Shown here one piece after another: positions 1 through 11,837 of a DNA stretch of 64,000 nt. The position numbers and the translations under genes are program-made. The notes beneath the pieces are model-generated. The model was not told the origin of the DNA. It did not search any database and worked only from the letters and a program-made list of their open reading frames with translations. Source of the stretch: Trachythela sp. YZ-2020. Its lineage: Eukaryota > Cnidaria > Anthozoa > Malacalcyonacea > Clavulariidae. The stretch covers positions 6,962,001-7,026,000 of the forward strand of contig JADLSH010000369.1 of assembly GCA_016169945.1 (NCBI GenBank), read 5' to 3'. Positions within the stretch are counted from its first letter, which is position 1; each line of letters begins with the position of its first letter.

Positions 1-1458
1 GTCGCTGCATGAGGCTAGACATAAAAATAGGTCTTTTTTATCTATGAAAATAAAGCAATCTGATTGGCTAGCGAGCGTTTCAGAGCGGTCCGGATTTTTG
101 CATCCGGCCCGCTCTGAAACTCATCCCGTCATCCGGCCCAGGGTTGCCAGTTTGGCTTTTTTAAAGCCAAATAACTCGAATTTGGCTTCTTTTTATAACG
201 TTTGGCTTGGAAAAATTTCATTTGGCTTGAAACTATTTTGTAGCTTTTTTTTTGGCTTTTTTTCTAAAAAAATGAAAAATAGTTGGTCTTTTCACCAAAT
301 TTTAGTTTCTCACCAGTTAAAATTTGCCGCTTTCTTGTTCAGATAGATTATTTGTTGATTAAATCTCGGTATAGACCCCCAGAGTAGTAAAAATTATCTG
401 AGTTTAAAGTTAGATAAGCATGGGATAACTATCAACCAATAGAGACGAATTCTAAATTTATAAATTAGAACATCATTCATGCTACTGTCTTCGCAGAGGT
501 CCGCCCGCATTCAACATTTCAACCAATCATAATTCAAGAATTTTGATCCTTTGAAAAAGCAAAAGGGTATAAAAGCTAATAAGATATTTTAGCTCTTAAA
601 AACAAGCAAATTTTGAGTTGGATTTATGAGTTTTTATGTCAGATAAAGTAATAAACCGATTATTTATGTAACCTGAGAGTCAGGCCCTTTTCTCCATTTG
701 CCCGGTTCGCCCGCGTTATGACATACTTACATAATAATTGTGCAATTATCACTAAGGCCCAGTCCCCTGCCTCGATATTAGAGTTTGGCTTTTTTTGAAC
801 GTGCGTTTGGCTTTTTTTGGCCCAGAGAATCTGGCAACCCTGAATATTCCGGCCCGCTCTGAAACTCACCCGGCCCGCTCTGGATTACGCGACAAAACAC
901 AGGAGTGAAACAATTTTTAGATTAAAAAATCTACCCAAAAAGTTCAAAAAGCTAGCCTAACGATAGTTAGAGTACAAAAATAAATTGCATCAACTCCAAA
1001 GGCTTCATACTAACTACTAAGCACGATACGTCGAGAAAACTAATACATTTGTTTTAAATGCTCGTGTATTAAAACTAATACATTTGTTTTATTGCTCATG
1101 TATTTCAGTATTTGGCCACATAAAAGTTAAAAAAATACAGTTTAAACAGATATCATAGAAGAAAAAACTTTTCTCCATACATAAAACTTAAAAATATGGA
1201 CCAACTGTAGTGAAAACATGATTTTTCTGCCCATTTGTTAAAGTACTTTTCGTATACATATTGTAAACAAAAAAAATTAAAGCCTTGGCAAACAAAGTTG
1301 AGGCTATATGTTTTTTTTTACCGTGAAATGACTAGAAAAAAATTACAGCATACCTTGTTCATCGTCCAGTTTTAGTAGAAAGCGTTGATCGAAGTCAAAA
1401 CACATGCATTCACTGCATGATTCACTTTATGAGTTTTTTTATGGCCAAAACGCAAGTA
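1..1458. other. Non-coding, repeat-rich left edge
   Basis: No convincing gene is seen here. Short inverted copies of a 'cccgctctgaaactc' motif lie near 80-115 and again at 853-890, and a MITE-like element occupies 139-842. The remainder is AT-rich single-copy-looking DNA up to the transposon that starts at 1459. Confidence 0.6.
139..842. mobile_element. hAT-like MITE (old copy)
   Basis: The segment begins CAGGGTTGCCAG and ends with the exact reverse complement CTGGCAACCCTG. Inside both ends are runs of the 'ttggctttttt' motif in opposite orientation. The same 12-bp terminus bounds the well-formed MITE at 12933-13403, which has an 8-bp target duplication. Here the flanks (atccggcc and aatattcc) do not match, so this copy is older or rearranged. 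It has no coding capacity. Confidence 0.6.
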
Positions 1459-1503
1459 TGTACCACGTGATAGCAAATGTTTACGCCACGGGATGAAAAT
1501 TTT
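1459..1503 (+). repeat. Left terminal inverted repeat
   Basis: About 45 bp starting TGTACCACGTGATAG, preceded by TA at 1457-1458. It matches the inverted sequence at 13437-13481 with about four substitutions. It ends just upstream of the transposase start and may also carry its promoter. Confidence 0.75.
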
Positions 1504-1514
1504 TGAAGGCGGGC

Positions 1515-2594
1515 ATGCAATATATGTCGTTCAGCTCGAAAGGTAGATTTTTTACTCGAGGCATGTGTCTTGAGGAATCTGTAAGGGGCGAAATTATTGA
1601 TGACATATTATTAAATGGTGGGGATAGTGAGACAGGGTATTTTCCTGGACTGTGGTCTACAATTGGTGCCAAGCACAAAGTTCATGGGAAAACTGTGAAA
1701 GACATTTGGGGAAAATTTACGAGCAGTGGGTCTGTTAGCCCAAGGAAACGTATCTCGGGAAATCCCAGTAAATTAGCAGTGGGTGAGTTACAGCTTGTCG
1801 AAGCTATGAAGACCCAAAAGCCTTCAATTTCCTATAAACATGTTAAAAACAACCTACTAGAACATGGCAATTTGCCTGGAGGAACCTCGATCTCAGCTGT
1901 TGGGCGCGCTGTTCGAAATTCGATGAGCGGGGGAGTTTGGACATGGCGACGGATGTGCCGAAGTATTAAAAACAAATTTTACGATGCTAATGTAAACTAT
2001 TCTCAAGACTACTTGAATTTTATCAGCCAAATCGATCCGTATAGGCTAAAGTTTTTTGACGAGATGGGCGTATCATTGTATGACAGCAACAAACGCTACG
2101 GCCATTCTCTCAAAAACACACCGTGTGTTGAAGTAGGTCGATTTACCAATTCTCCAAACATGACAGTGAATTTACTTGCCGGTCTAGACGGTGTTATGTA
2201 TGTCAACACTGTGGACGGTTCGTCTGATACTGTTGAATTTTTGAACTTCTTCGGTGAAGCTAGCAGATGTTTTCAGGAAAATGGCAACCCTGTTTTAATG
2301 GCTGGAGATATAATTGTACTAGATAACTGTGCTACGCATCATAACGCAGGAGGATTTGCATTGGGAGAATCGCTCGATGATATGGGAATCGATGTGGTCT
2401 ATTTGCCGACCTACTCACCTGAAATGAATCCTGTGGAACTAGTTTTTCAGAAATTAAAGATCATATTGAAGAGAGAAGAATTCGAGCCACTTGTAAACGC
2501 TAATATGCATGCAGCTATTTATTGTGCTATTGACGAAATTTCGCCAAACGACATGCATGGATTTTTTAGACACACAGACTACATATTCGTTTGA
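1515..2594 (+). CDS. DD37E Tc1/mariner (IS630-like) transposase
   Basis: This is a cut-and-paste DDE transposase of about 360 residues, the usual size for the superfamily, with no internal stop. The open frame reaches back to 1503; the first ATG is at 1515. The N-terminal third looks like paired helix-turn-helix DNA binding (GEIIDDILLNGG..., then a basic SPRKR hinge). The catalytic core follows: first Asp in FFDEMGV, second Asp in IVLDNCATHH, then YLPTYSPEMNPVE with the catalytic Glu. There are 37 residues between the second Asp and the Glu, hence DD37E rather than the DD34E of classical Tc1. The ORF lies immediately inside the left inverted repeat. It appears intact and could be active; there is no direct evidence for that. 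Confidence 0.88.
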   Translation: MQYMSFSSKGRFFTRGMCLEESVRGEIIDDILLNGGDSETGYFPGLWSTIGAKHKVHGKTVKDIWGKFTSSGSVSPRKRISGNPSKLAVGELQLVEAMKTQKPSISYKHVKNNLLEHGNLPGGTSISAVGRAVRNSMSGGVWTWRRMCRSIKNKFYDANVNYSQDYLNFISQIDPYRLKFFDEMGVSLYDSNKRYGHSLKNTPCVEVGRFTNSPNMTVNLLAGLDGVMYVNTVDGSSDTVEFLNFFGEASRCFQENGNPVLMAGDIIVLDNCATHHNAGGFALGESLDDMGIDVVYLPTYSPEMNPVELVFQKLKIILKREEFEPLVNANMHAAIYCAIDEISPNDMHGFFRHTDYIFV

Positions 2595-2943
2595 AAATAT
2601 TTATTTACTTTGTAGAAAGACAGCAATATTTTAAAGTTTAAATAATATACTCGTGTAATATAAAAGTTTATAAAGTTGAACAATATAACTTATAAGTCTC
2701 GTATATTAAGACCACGTTGACTTTAATAACAGGTTAATATTAAAACAGTACAACAAAAATTCAACTGTATCTGTGTGATATGAAAAATGATACTATAGGA
2801 GTATAGCGATCGCATGCATGCGAAATATAAAAACTTCGGCATAGGACATAGTCCATGCATACCAACAGCCGTGAACAGGCAACAATGTGAATGTCAACAA
2901 ATATGAACTACTAAAAATCGTTTTTTATAGCAACCAAAGATAA
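2595..2943. other. Short convergent intergenic spacer of the transposon
   Basis: AT-rich spacer between the plus-strand transposase stop and the minus-strand accessory ORF stop. No further feature is seen. Confidence 0.5.
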
Positions 2944-3441
2944 TTATTCATTATCAATCATTTCTAACTCTTCTAAAGCAGCTTCAGCGAGGGTGTACAA
3001 ATTTAGACTGTAGTTCCTACGATTTTCTGTCACGCTTGCTATCGGCGGTGCAAGGGCTTCGACGGCTTCGCGTTCGATATTTTTAGCAATGTCACTCTGA
3101 TCAGGCGGATTTTGTTGTGTCTCGTCTGAGTCAAAATCGCTTTCGATATTCGTTTCAAAGGCTTCTAGATCAAAGGAATTCGGCAATGTTTCTAAACTAT
3201 TTTGCATCCCTAAAGCCAGATTGAAGTCGTCACAACTTGGGCCTGCGAACGCCGCCTTTTTCCGTTGTGGGGAGCGAAGTGTGTTGTCAATTTCATCACA
3301 GTCACGCGAACTAGTTGCACTGCTACTGCTTCGAGAAATGTCATGCGACTTGGGCCACGAAACTCCTTGCGATTCCCATAGCTTTTTATACGGATTGTGG
3401 ACAGATGTTTTCCCAGCTTTTTGCTGCCGAAGGCAGCACAC
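2944..3441 (-). CDS. Acidic/Ser-rich C-terminal part of the transposon accessory gene (putative)
   Basis: A 165-codon minus-strand frame ends at 2944. The frame stays open well upstream of 3441 on the minus strand and has no ATG at its apparent start, so it looks like the 3' part of a longer gene. The product is hydrophilic: a basic start (LRQQKAGKTSVHNPYKKLWE), a Ser-rich stretch, an acidic middle (ESDFDSDETQQ) and an acidic tail (EALEELEMIDNE). No enzyme motif is recognised. It may be the far end of the SAM/zinc-knuckle gene at 11838-12916, separated from it by the Helitron: same strand, same element, and the Helitron lies exactly between. That connection is inference; it could also be an independent ORF. 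Confidence 0.45.
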   Translation of the reverse strand: MCCLRQQKAGKTSVHNPYKKLWESQGVSWPKSHDISRSSSSATSSRDCDEIDNTLRSPQRKKAAFAGPSCDDFNLALGMQNSLETLPNSFDLEAFETNIESDFDSDETQQNPPDQSDIAKNIEREAVEALAPPIASVTENRRNYSLNLYTLAEAALEELEMIDNE

Positions 3442-3678
3442 TATTCTTGACGTGCTAAGGTTTCTCCAGAGTTCACTTGCCCCAGTCTTTTGCGCCGACC
3501 TATGTATAGTCGAGATCGAGATCTTGCGTCTGTCGCCTCTGTCAGTTGTCGTAATTCCGGGCAGAAAGTCGAGCTCAAGGAGAATTTTTAAAATGGGGGG
3601 AGAGGGCGAGAAAAATATTGTATTGCGCGCGCATGTTTTGTTCCATGTGCTTTAATTTGCAAGTTCTCAACTCTCTAG

Positions 3679-5688
3679 ATGCAAAATATACAAACATTTC
3701 TCGAAGAAACACAGGTAAGTATGGCTTTATTTCTTTCTGCCGATATTCATCAAGATGATGAACTGTTTAGTGTTAATTCTAGAGGAAAGCAATGTGCTTT
3801 TATGAGTTTATCGGCGCTTCTTTCAGCACGAAATATTCCATTGGCCGCGTGGTCGAAAACAACATTTAATAATGTCTTAATACAAGGAGACAAAATGTAT
3901 TTAAAAGCTTTGAGTAATGGCTTATTAGTGCTAGACCCTGGTGTAGAATATTTGTGTATAGATAACTTACCAACAATTGTTAGTGTTAATTCATGTACGA
4001 TGACAAATAATATTAATCTACCTGTGGAGGTAGCACAAAATATCAATCTACCCGTGGAGGTAGCACAAAATAACAATCTACCCGTGGAGGTAGCACAAAA
4101 TATCAATCTACCCGTGGAGGTAGCACAAAATATCAATCTACCCGTCGAGGTAGCACGAAATATCAATCTACCCGTGGAGGTAGCACAAAATAACAATCTA
4201 CCCGTGGAGGTAGCACAAAATATCAATCTACCTGTGGAGGTAGAGCCCATTGAGGCACAAAATAACATTGATCTACCCATTGTGGTAGGAGCACAAAATG
4301 CCGAAAATGTAAACCAAATTTGGTTTATGACTTATGGAAAAGAGCTTCAAGGGCTTGTTATAACTGACCAGGAAATTGAGTCTCACTACTATGATATTCA
4401 TACAGCACTTTTGAATATTTTTTTGAATGACAGTTATGCTATTTTAATATTAGAAGGCTATATGATGGCTTTAATAAAGCAAATGGATTCTTTCTATCTA
4501 TTTGACTCACATGCCAGAGACTTCACTGGCAGGCCTGATCCTAATGGCACTGCTGTTGTCATGAAGTTTACTAATATTCTAGAGTTGGAGCAATATTTGT
4601 ATTCTCTGTCAATAGAACTACATACCAACTTTTTTGAAATTGTACCTGTGCAATTAAATAAATATATAGCTTCCAAAAGCAAAGCCAAATGTTCCGAAGA
4701 TAGAGAATATCAGAAAAAGAGGCGTTCAGTAGAAACAGCAAGGGAAAAGCAAGCTAGGCTTGATTATAAAATGAGAAAGCAGTCAGAGGAAACTGACAGT
4801 GAAACAAAAATCAGACTTCAAAAACAAAGTGAGTCTATAAAACGAAAACGGTCAGAAGAAACTGACAATGTGACACAAATTAGACTTGAGAAAGATAGAC
4901 TTTATCAAAAACAAAAGCGGGCCAAAAGAAGGTCACAAACTCATCAGGAAATAAGCCAACAGGATTATTTAAATATGTTTGACATCACCAATAATGGTGT
5001 TATTGAAGAGCAATGTTGGGCAAAAGGTAACATTAATAAATTTCATAAATCTATGCAATATATTGTCAGTAAGTGTACTGTTTGTCAGGAGGCATGGCCC
5101 TTGAAATCTAAACCAAGGTCACCGTATGTGTGTTTACGATGCTCTAGAGATAAAAAATCTCCAAAAAAATTTTCGTGTGAAAATTCAATGATACCTTCAT
5201 CTGTTCCACTCGAGTTGCAAAATTTGACTCAGATTGAGGAAATGTTAATTGCTCGTGCTTTGCCAATCATGAGAGTTTATATTAAACCTGGCGGTCAGCG
5301 AGGTTATTCAGGGCATTGTATTAACTTACCACAAAATGTAACAGAACTTGCAACATCTTTGCCAAGATATCCTAAAGACTTGGCTGTGATTATTGTCAAA
5401 GTTAAAGGTAAAGACAACACATTTAGAGATGTGACATTGCGAAAACAAAATGTGCACAATGCCTTAATGTGGCTTATAAACCATAATCCACATTATTCTC
5501 AATTAACAATTAATGAAGATGCATTGAATTCATTACCTGAAAATGGTGTTCCATCAGATCTGATGACTGTTGAGACTGATAATGATATAGTCTCAGATGA
5601 TAATTGTTCTCCTGATTTGGGTCCTCCTACTGATAACCCCTCAGAGGATATTGTTTATAATGACTCTACTGAAATGAGTAGTTTTTAG
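3679..5688 (+). CDS. Helitron N-terminal protein: cysteine-protease-like domain plus Cys-cluster domain
   Basis: 669 codons. Residues near 30-50 carry [12 protein letters not shown] with Cys39, and near residue 275 there is [17 protein letters not shown] with Asp276 and His278. This Cys ... Asp-x-His layout is like herpesvirus-tegument-type (peptidase C76-like) cysteine proteases, which accompany some animal Helitrons. Between them sits an in-frame array of a 10-residue repeat ([10 protein letters not shown]). A highly charged stretch (about 340-430) precedes a cysteine cluster (CTVCQ ... CLRC) of the type found ahead of Helitron Rep domains. The stop falls inside a motif (STEMSSF) that seems to continue at 7198, so this ORF was probably fused to the Rep-helicase before an insertion separated them. 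The protease assignment rests on motifs only. Confidence 0.7.
   Translation: MQNIQTFLEETQVSMALFLSADIHQDDELFSVNSRGKQCAFMSLSALLSARNIPLAAWSKTTFNNVLIQGDKMYLKALSNGLLVLDPGVEYLCIDNLPTIVSVNSCTMTNNINLPVEVAQNINLPVEVAQNNNLPVEVAQNINLPVEVAQNINLPVEVARNINLPVEVAQNNNLPVEVAQNINLPVEVEPIEAQNNIDLPIVVGAQNAENVNQIWFMTYGKELQGLVITDQEIESHYYDIHTALLNIFLNDSYAILILEGYMMALIKQMDSFYLFDSHARDFTGRPDPNGTAVVMKFTNILELEQYLYSLSIELHTNFFEIVPVQLNKYIASKSKAKCSEDREYQKKRRSVETAREKQARLDYKMRKQSEETDSETKIRLQKQSESIKRKRSEETDNVTQIRLEKDRLYQKQKRAKRRSQTHQEISQQDYLNMFDITNNGVIEEQCWAKGNINKFHKSMQYIVSKCTVCQEAWPLKSKPRSPYVCLRCSRDKKSPKKFSCENSMIPSSVPLELQNLTQIEEMLIARALPIMRVYIKPGGQRGYSGHCINLPQNVTELATSLPRYPKDLAVIIVKVKGKDNTFRDVTLRKQNVHNALMWLINHNPHYSQLTINEDALNSLPENGVPSDLMTVETDNDIVSDDNCSPDLGPPTDNPSEDIVYNDSTEMSSF
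4009..4248 (+). repeat. In-frame 30-bp minisatellite, 8 units
   Basis: Eight consecutive 30-bp units encode [10 protein letters not shown] with minor changes (NNN, VAR). The period is a multiple of three and there are no stops, so the repeat has expanded without breaking the protein. It lies between the two halves of the putative protease active site. Confidence 0.9.
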
Positions 5689-7161
5689 TGCAAAGTTTTT
5701 AACTTTGCAGTATTGTGATGAGGGGCGAAAATTCACACGAGATATCATAGTGTAAACTTTCCGGGGGGTGTTTGCGAAGATTCTCTATTAATACCGTATC
5801 TGTTAAACTTTGGGGTTGAAACTTTTTTAAGCACTTTCAAGTTATCTTATAGCTCAATTCGGTTGTATTCATGCAGTGTTTAATTAGATTTACGAACAAC
5901 ATTTGTGGTATTAAACGTCTACATCATAACAATCGTTTTATATATAATATTGGGTTGCTAAATCCCCCGGTAGCTATGAACACGTGCGTTCAAGTCCACT
6001 GATCTAATAATATCACGAAATTTCGAAATATTTACCGCACAATGGTGATAGCTGGGAGTGGGAATGTGATGGAAATACAATCAAATTTATAAATAAACGT
6101 TTTCATTTTGGCCTTTTGGATTAGTAGTGCGTTTTGTCATTTATATATTCAATAGACAATACTGAATGGGTCGAATATTCATTATTGCATAATTCCGAAG
6201 CGTAAGTTGCGCCTCAAACATGTCACATATTTTGGACTTGGTAGTTGGTGGCTTGGTGCTGGTTATATATAAAAAAATTCAAATACAAGATTCAAGACCC
6301 GATGAGATCCCTTTGGCCTTACCGTAAATATCGAATATGTTAGTTATAGTAAACAGCATTGGATTTTACCAGCGATCTAAGGTAAGTCGACTTGCGTACA
6401 ATTTATACACATTAATACGGCTACTGTATTGTTTCTGGCGAATTTTATAGATAGTAGAAGTTGCTATACTCCCGGTATACTCTGTCCGTAGACTCGTAGA
6501 GTGTAATTTGTAGAGTAGTAGAGTGTAGTATGAACTGCATAAGTTTGAAATTTGAAATTTGTTATGCAATATTAATAGAACACATCTCTGTTGACGGGGC
6601 AGTTGTTTACAAATGCGAATGGCATTTTGGTGAGGATGCGTCTATATATATAACTATGATGTATGATGCATTCTATATACTTTCTAGTTTTGCTTAGCCT
6701 TTATTTTAGTAGTCTGTGTACAACCGTACTCTCGAAATTTTATATACACGATGAAATAATAAATAAATAAAATTTGAAATAATCGAAGTTGAGTTGACAT
6801 ATTTGTAATTAGTTGAATAAAACTAATCAAATATTGCAACCCTAAACAAAAGACAATTTTATCTGCTTACTATTATATATTGGCAAAAACATAAATCACT
6901 CATCACGAATTTAGAATTACGAATGATGAAATATTACAAGCTTTTCATTGACAAGTGTACTTGTTGAAAAACTGGCATGCTAGCTTTTCAAAAGCTTGTC
7001 ACATTTCATCAATTTTCAAGGGCAAATAAAAATAGTAAAGGTAAAAATAATTGCCAAATAAAAATTGCTCGTGCAAATACGTAATATGCAAATATCAACA
7101 CAACACAACATGGATGCACAACAATTACGTACGCACTATAAACCATGTAACAACATAGCAT
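5689..7161. other. Probable insertion separating the two Helitron coding blocks
   Basis: No gene is seen. The upstream protein ends at ATGAGTAGTTTT and the downstream homology resumes at ACTAGTTTACCTGTTGG (about 7193), so both sides share AGTTT. This is what an insertion with a short target duplication would leave. The inner ends also share an inverted TAGTGCAAA / TTTGCACTA pair (near 5687 and 7165). The inserted family is not recognised. Confidence 0.45.
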
Positions 7162-10100
7162 TTGTCTTTTAAAATTTTGCACTATCCTTGGATCACTAGT
7201 TTACCTGTTGGTGAACAACAAAAACAGGAAATTGAAGCTATTAGAAATCAGCTTTCTGAAAATGAGCCAATGCAATGGCCCTCAGTTCAAAATGAACCAT
7301 TAAATGAGTATCAGATATCACATCTGGCCACAATGGCTTTCCCTACGTTATTTCCAGATGGAAAAGGTGATCCTACTAATCAAGGACTTCTACGTGATGT
7401 CCCTCTTCAGGAACGAATAAAGCATCTTTTAAAATTTGCTGAAATTATTGATGGTAAATGGATCTACCGTTTTGCCAACCATCCCAGATTTTCTTACTGG
7501 GCTTTTAATATGATTCAAAGAAAACGAATCTTACAGCAAAGTGGAATATTCCTTAGACAAAACCCAGGTGAAGCACATCTCACCATTGATGAACTGCGAG
7601 AAATGGCTGCCAGTAACAATGCTAATCTATTTATGTCTAAGGTGTCTAGATATGTCGGCAATATTGCTGGTACTAATGCTTACTGGAATAGAGTAAGAGA
7701 GGAACTCAAGGCTATAGTAACTAGTGTTGGAGCACCAACATTATTTTTTACTTTTTCCTCTGCAGATATGCATTGGCCTGAATTACATGCTTTATTTAAA
7801 GCTGGTACTGATGGAGAAACTGGTAATTCTACCAGTGATGTAAGACGACAAAATGTTATTAACAGTCCCCATATTGTAGATTGGTTTTTACCCAAAGATT
7901 GGAAAGCTTTGTAAAACACTGGCTATATGAAACACTTGGTGCAAAATGGCACTGGTTTAGATATGAATACCAAGGTAGAGGTAGTATCCATTGTCATGGC
8001 ACTGCTAAACTAAACAATGACCCAGGTTTGTGTCAACTAACTCAGACTGCTTTGAAAGGTTTCCTAGCTCAAAAATTTAAAGATGAGAATGATTTTTCTG
8101 ATACAACAGAACTAGACGATGATATTGAAGCTGGCCAGAAAGCTGCTGAAACAGTATGTCAGTATGTTGATTGGCTATTATCAACTGTCAATCCAAATCC
8201 ACCAGATGAGGACATGTGGATAAGACCTGAAACTCATCCATGTCAAAGAAGTCATAGTGACATTCCTGAACATGCATATGAGAAACAATCAGATTATATA
8301 GATCTGTTAAATATGGTTCAACGACACACTCGTTGTAGTACAAGCTATTGTCTTAGAAAAAAATCAAATGAAACAGAGTTGAAATGTAGATTTCATTTCC
8401 CTTTTGATCATTGTCCTCAGACAAAATTAGAATTTGAAAAAATTCACACTTCAGGTGATAATGAACATTATAGAGCTAAAATTGTGACTAAACGAAATGA
8501 TTCTAGGTTAAATAACCACCAACATCTTCAAATCCAAGGATGGAGAGCTAACTGTGATATTCAAGTTTGTTATTGATCACTACGCTTGTGTTGAATATCT
8601 CACAAAATATGCAGCTAAAGGTGAACCAAGGTCACCTATGTTAACACAGGCATTTAACTCTATTGTGCAAAATGTTGACAGTAATACTGACCCTCGCAGA
8701 GCTATTAAGAAAGTAGTTATGAAATCTCTTGGCGAAAGAGATTATGCAGCTCAAGAGACAATGCATCATTTGTTGTCTTTGAAACTCCATAGCTCATCAT
8801 TTAAAGTGATGCCAGTAAGTCTAAATGGTTCACGTAGAGTACGGGATACAACATGTATTGAAGACGGTGAATCATGCACCGATTACTCGCTTCTTGATGT
8901 GTATGCTAATCGTGAGCAATATGACAATTCACATGATATAATGAACATGAACTTTGTTCAGTTTGCTACAACATACAAAGTTGTTAACAATGAACTGACA
9001 AAATTGCCAGAGAATATTATACCAAGAATATTCCCAACATATTCTCCTAATCACAAAGGTCCAAATTTTGGCCTATATTGTAAATATCAACTTTTAAGGT
9101 ATAAACCCTGGAGAACAACCCAAAACAATGCATGGGGTGACCAAGAACCTACTGACGAAATCCTAATTAATTCTTGGCAAGAATTCTTGCAAACACCTTA
9201 CGGACAATCTAATGTCCCAGACTGGTTTGACAAATTACAAGCTGTCATTCAGAGTCAAGAACCAGAAGATGAACCTTCTGAAGAACAGGAGAGAACTCGA
9301 GAAGAGTGGATGATATTGTCAGACCTCCACACTCCATTTGACAACTCTGAGCAAACGCCAGAGTCAACTCATGACTGGCATCTTGACAGAACCAGTTATT
9401 CAGAACAACAAATCCATGAAATGCCCACATGGATAAAAACAAACAAAGAAGAATACACTATTCATGAGCAATATGACATTGTTGATGTCAACAGTTTTAG
9501 TGAAATGCAAAAACTTGCTTATGACATTGTTAAATCTCATTTTGAGGATATATCGACAGAGAGAGACCCATTATGTCTAATTATAAATGGTGTTGCAGGA
9601 ACTGGTAAAAGTTACCTTATTAATGCTATCAGAAACCTTTTACAAAGTAAATGTGCTGTTACTGCTACTACAGGTAAAGCAGCTTATAACATTAGAGGTG
9701 TAACTGTGCATTCTCTATTAAAGTTACCTATAGGATCAAGAGGTAATAAAGACCTGACAGGACAAAGTTTGTGTAGATTACAAGAGAGTCTTAATGACAT
9801 TGACTACATCATCATTGATGAATACTCCATGCTTGGCCAAGTTAACTTTGGTTGGATAGACAAGCGTTGCAAACAAGCAACTGGTTGTAATGACAGAGTA
9901 TTTGGAGGAAAATCTCTGATTTTAACTGGTGATCCAGGTCAATTACCACCTGTAGCAGACAAGCCTCTTTACCATGCTAAACCATCAAACGCTGTTGGTG
10001 AACAAGGTTATCAAGCATATCGTATGTTTGACAAAGTTGTTAAACTCACTGTAAATCAACGAGTGCAAGGTATGACATCTGAACAAGTCAATTTCAGAAA

Positions 10101-10895
10101 CTTATTATTGCGACTTCGAAAGGTGACTCAACAGTCAATGACTGGGAATTACTTCTGACACGTCAACCATCCAATGTCATTAACTTATGTGACTTTGAAG
10201 ATTCTACTAGACTGTTTTATAGTAATGAACAAGTCGCTAATTACAACCATGAACAGCTAATGAAACTCGAGCATCCAATTGCTCATATTAATGCTCGCCA
10301 TTCATCTGCATTGGCCAAAAAGATATCCTCAGATGATATGTCTGGCTTAGAACCTGTTGTGTTTCTAGCAAAAGGTGCTAGAGTCCTGTTAACCATGAAT
10401 TTGTGGTCAAGTGTTGGCCTTTGTAATGGGGCTACTGGAACAGTTGTTGATATCATCTATCAGAACAATCATCAACCACCTGACTTACCTATTGGGGTAA
10501 TAGTAGAATTTGAGAACTATAGAGGTCCTGTATTTAATGAAAACCAACCATTGTACATTCCAATATGTCCAATCACTGTCTCGTCACAGACAGAAATAGG
10601 TTTCCATGAAAGACAACAGTTACCTTTAAGGCTTGCTTGGGCTCTTACAATACACAAGAGCCAGGGACTCACACTTCCAAAAGCATGGATTGATATTGGA
10701 AAATCTGAAAGAACCGCAGGAGTATCCTATGTTGCTATTAGCAGGGCAAAAACACTTGCATCTTGTGTCATAGAACCTATGACATATGAACGATTAACAA
10801 GCTTGAAATCATCAGCTAATTTACATTATAGGCTTGAAGAAGAAAACAGGCTAGATCAGTTAGCACAGACTACAAACAGCAGTGCATTTAGATAA
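7162..10895 (+). pseudogene. Helitron Rep-helicase, frameshifted
   Basis: Rolling-circle replication initiator fused to a PIF1-family helicase. The Helitron-like N-terminal domain is at 7162-7914 (SDxHWPELH near 7770). The HUH motif GSIHCHG is at 7980-8000 with His codons at 7989 and 7995. The two catalytic tyrosines are in YLTKYAAK (8596 and 8608). The helicase has Walker A GVAGTGKS (about 9590), Walker B IIDEYSM, GDPGQLPPV, and the C-terminal motif HKSQGLTL ... GVSYVAISRA (10645-10750). The frame changes at about 7905, 8570 and 10122, so no single protein can be made. All hallmark residues are still present, which points to fairly recent decay or to assembly errors. Confidence 0.9.
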
Positions 10896-11837
10896 ACAAA
10901 CCACTGAGTTTGAATAAGACGGGATTGTAAACATGGATCCCTATTAAATAATGGTATGTATTGCAAGTACAAATACTCCCTATTTCATTTTTAAATGAAT
11001 TTTATTCATCTATTTTAATCAATTTACTCTTTATTATCACTGTATGTATGAAAATGATTCTTGGCAACATAAAATGGTAAGTTTTGTTCTTTAAAATACT
11101 CTTTATCCCCCCCCCCTCCCCTTCACGCACAGGTCCTTTTCATGTACTAATTATTCCTTTTTTATTATAGTTTTGGAATTCTGATTGAGTTTAATGTTAC
11201 CATAATTATTATACTAACTGGTGCCATCTCAGAAATGTATATTTACTTGAACAAAATGGTTACAAAATAATATGGATATATTACATCATCTGTAATGGAA
11301 TGGAATCTGCGATATAAAGAATGATATATTTTACCAACATATGTAATGTGGATCCCTGTTTACAGTTTTGGAGAGAGATACTATGTTGGTTTGCTGTATA
11401 ATTATGTATTTTGACAATTCACTGGACAGTACAGATGAACACTGATGGAAACCAAATGTTAAATAAATATGAAATTAAATATCTACAGATTGGGAACAAA
11501 TCTTGACTGTTGTGACATGTTTGTTTAGCACATGGCAAGTGCAGTATCAATATCTTATGAACACAGACAACATGCAATTGACAGTTTGAAGTATAATAGA
11601 ATGTTGGTACCAAGAATTCCATTGACAATAGTCTGAACACTCTGACGTGTGGCTTTGAAAACCACAAGTGTACTTCTTATATATTATTATTTACAATAAT
11701 CACAGTGTTGTAATCACACTGTTGTAATCTCATCGTTTGGGCAACAAAATAAATCTATACATACAGTGTGCCATTAGCAATATAAATACGTTCAATATTA
11801 CTAATTGCGTGAAGGAATTTTGCATGCAGTTTGGGCG
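10896..11837. other. Non-coding DNA containing the Helitron 3' end
   Basis: AT-rich with a poly-C tract near 11108-11120. A short hairpin (tgtgg...ccaca at 11648-11666) and several CTAA/CTAG sites are present, but none forms the expected hairpin-then-CTRR terminus convincingly. The Helitron end and the return of Tc1-like element sequence must lie in this stretch. Confidence 0.4.

Larger units (their letters stand above)
3679..10895 (+). mobile_element. Degenerate Helitron (coding span)
   Basis: Rolling-circle transposon. The coding span runs from a protease/cysteine-cluster ORF (3679-5688) through a broken Rep-helicase (7162-10895), both on the plus strand. The exact 5' TC and 3' CTRR ends were not resolved: they must lie between about 3441 and 3679 on the left and between 10895 and about 11838 on the right, because transposon sequence resumes there. 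The Helitron splits the Tc1-like element and is therefore the younger insertion. It carries several frameshifts and an internal insertion, so it is unlikely to be autonomous now. Confidence 0.8.

Noticed and set aside
3750..4280. Minus-strand 176-codon ORF over the Helitron minisatellite
   Set aside because: Antisense shadow of the [10 protein letters not shown] repeat.
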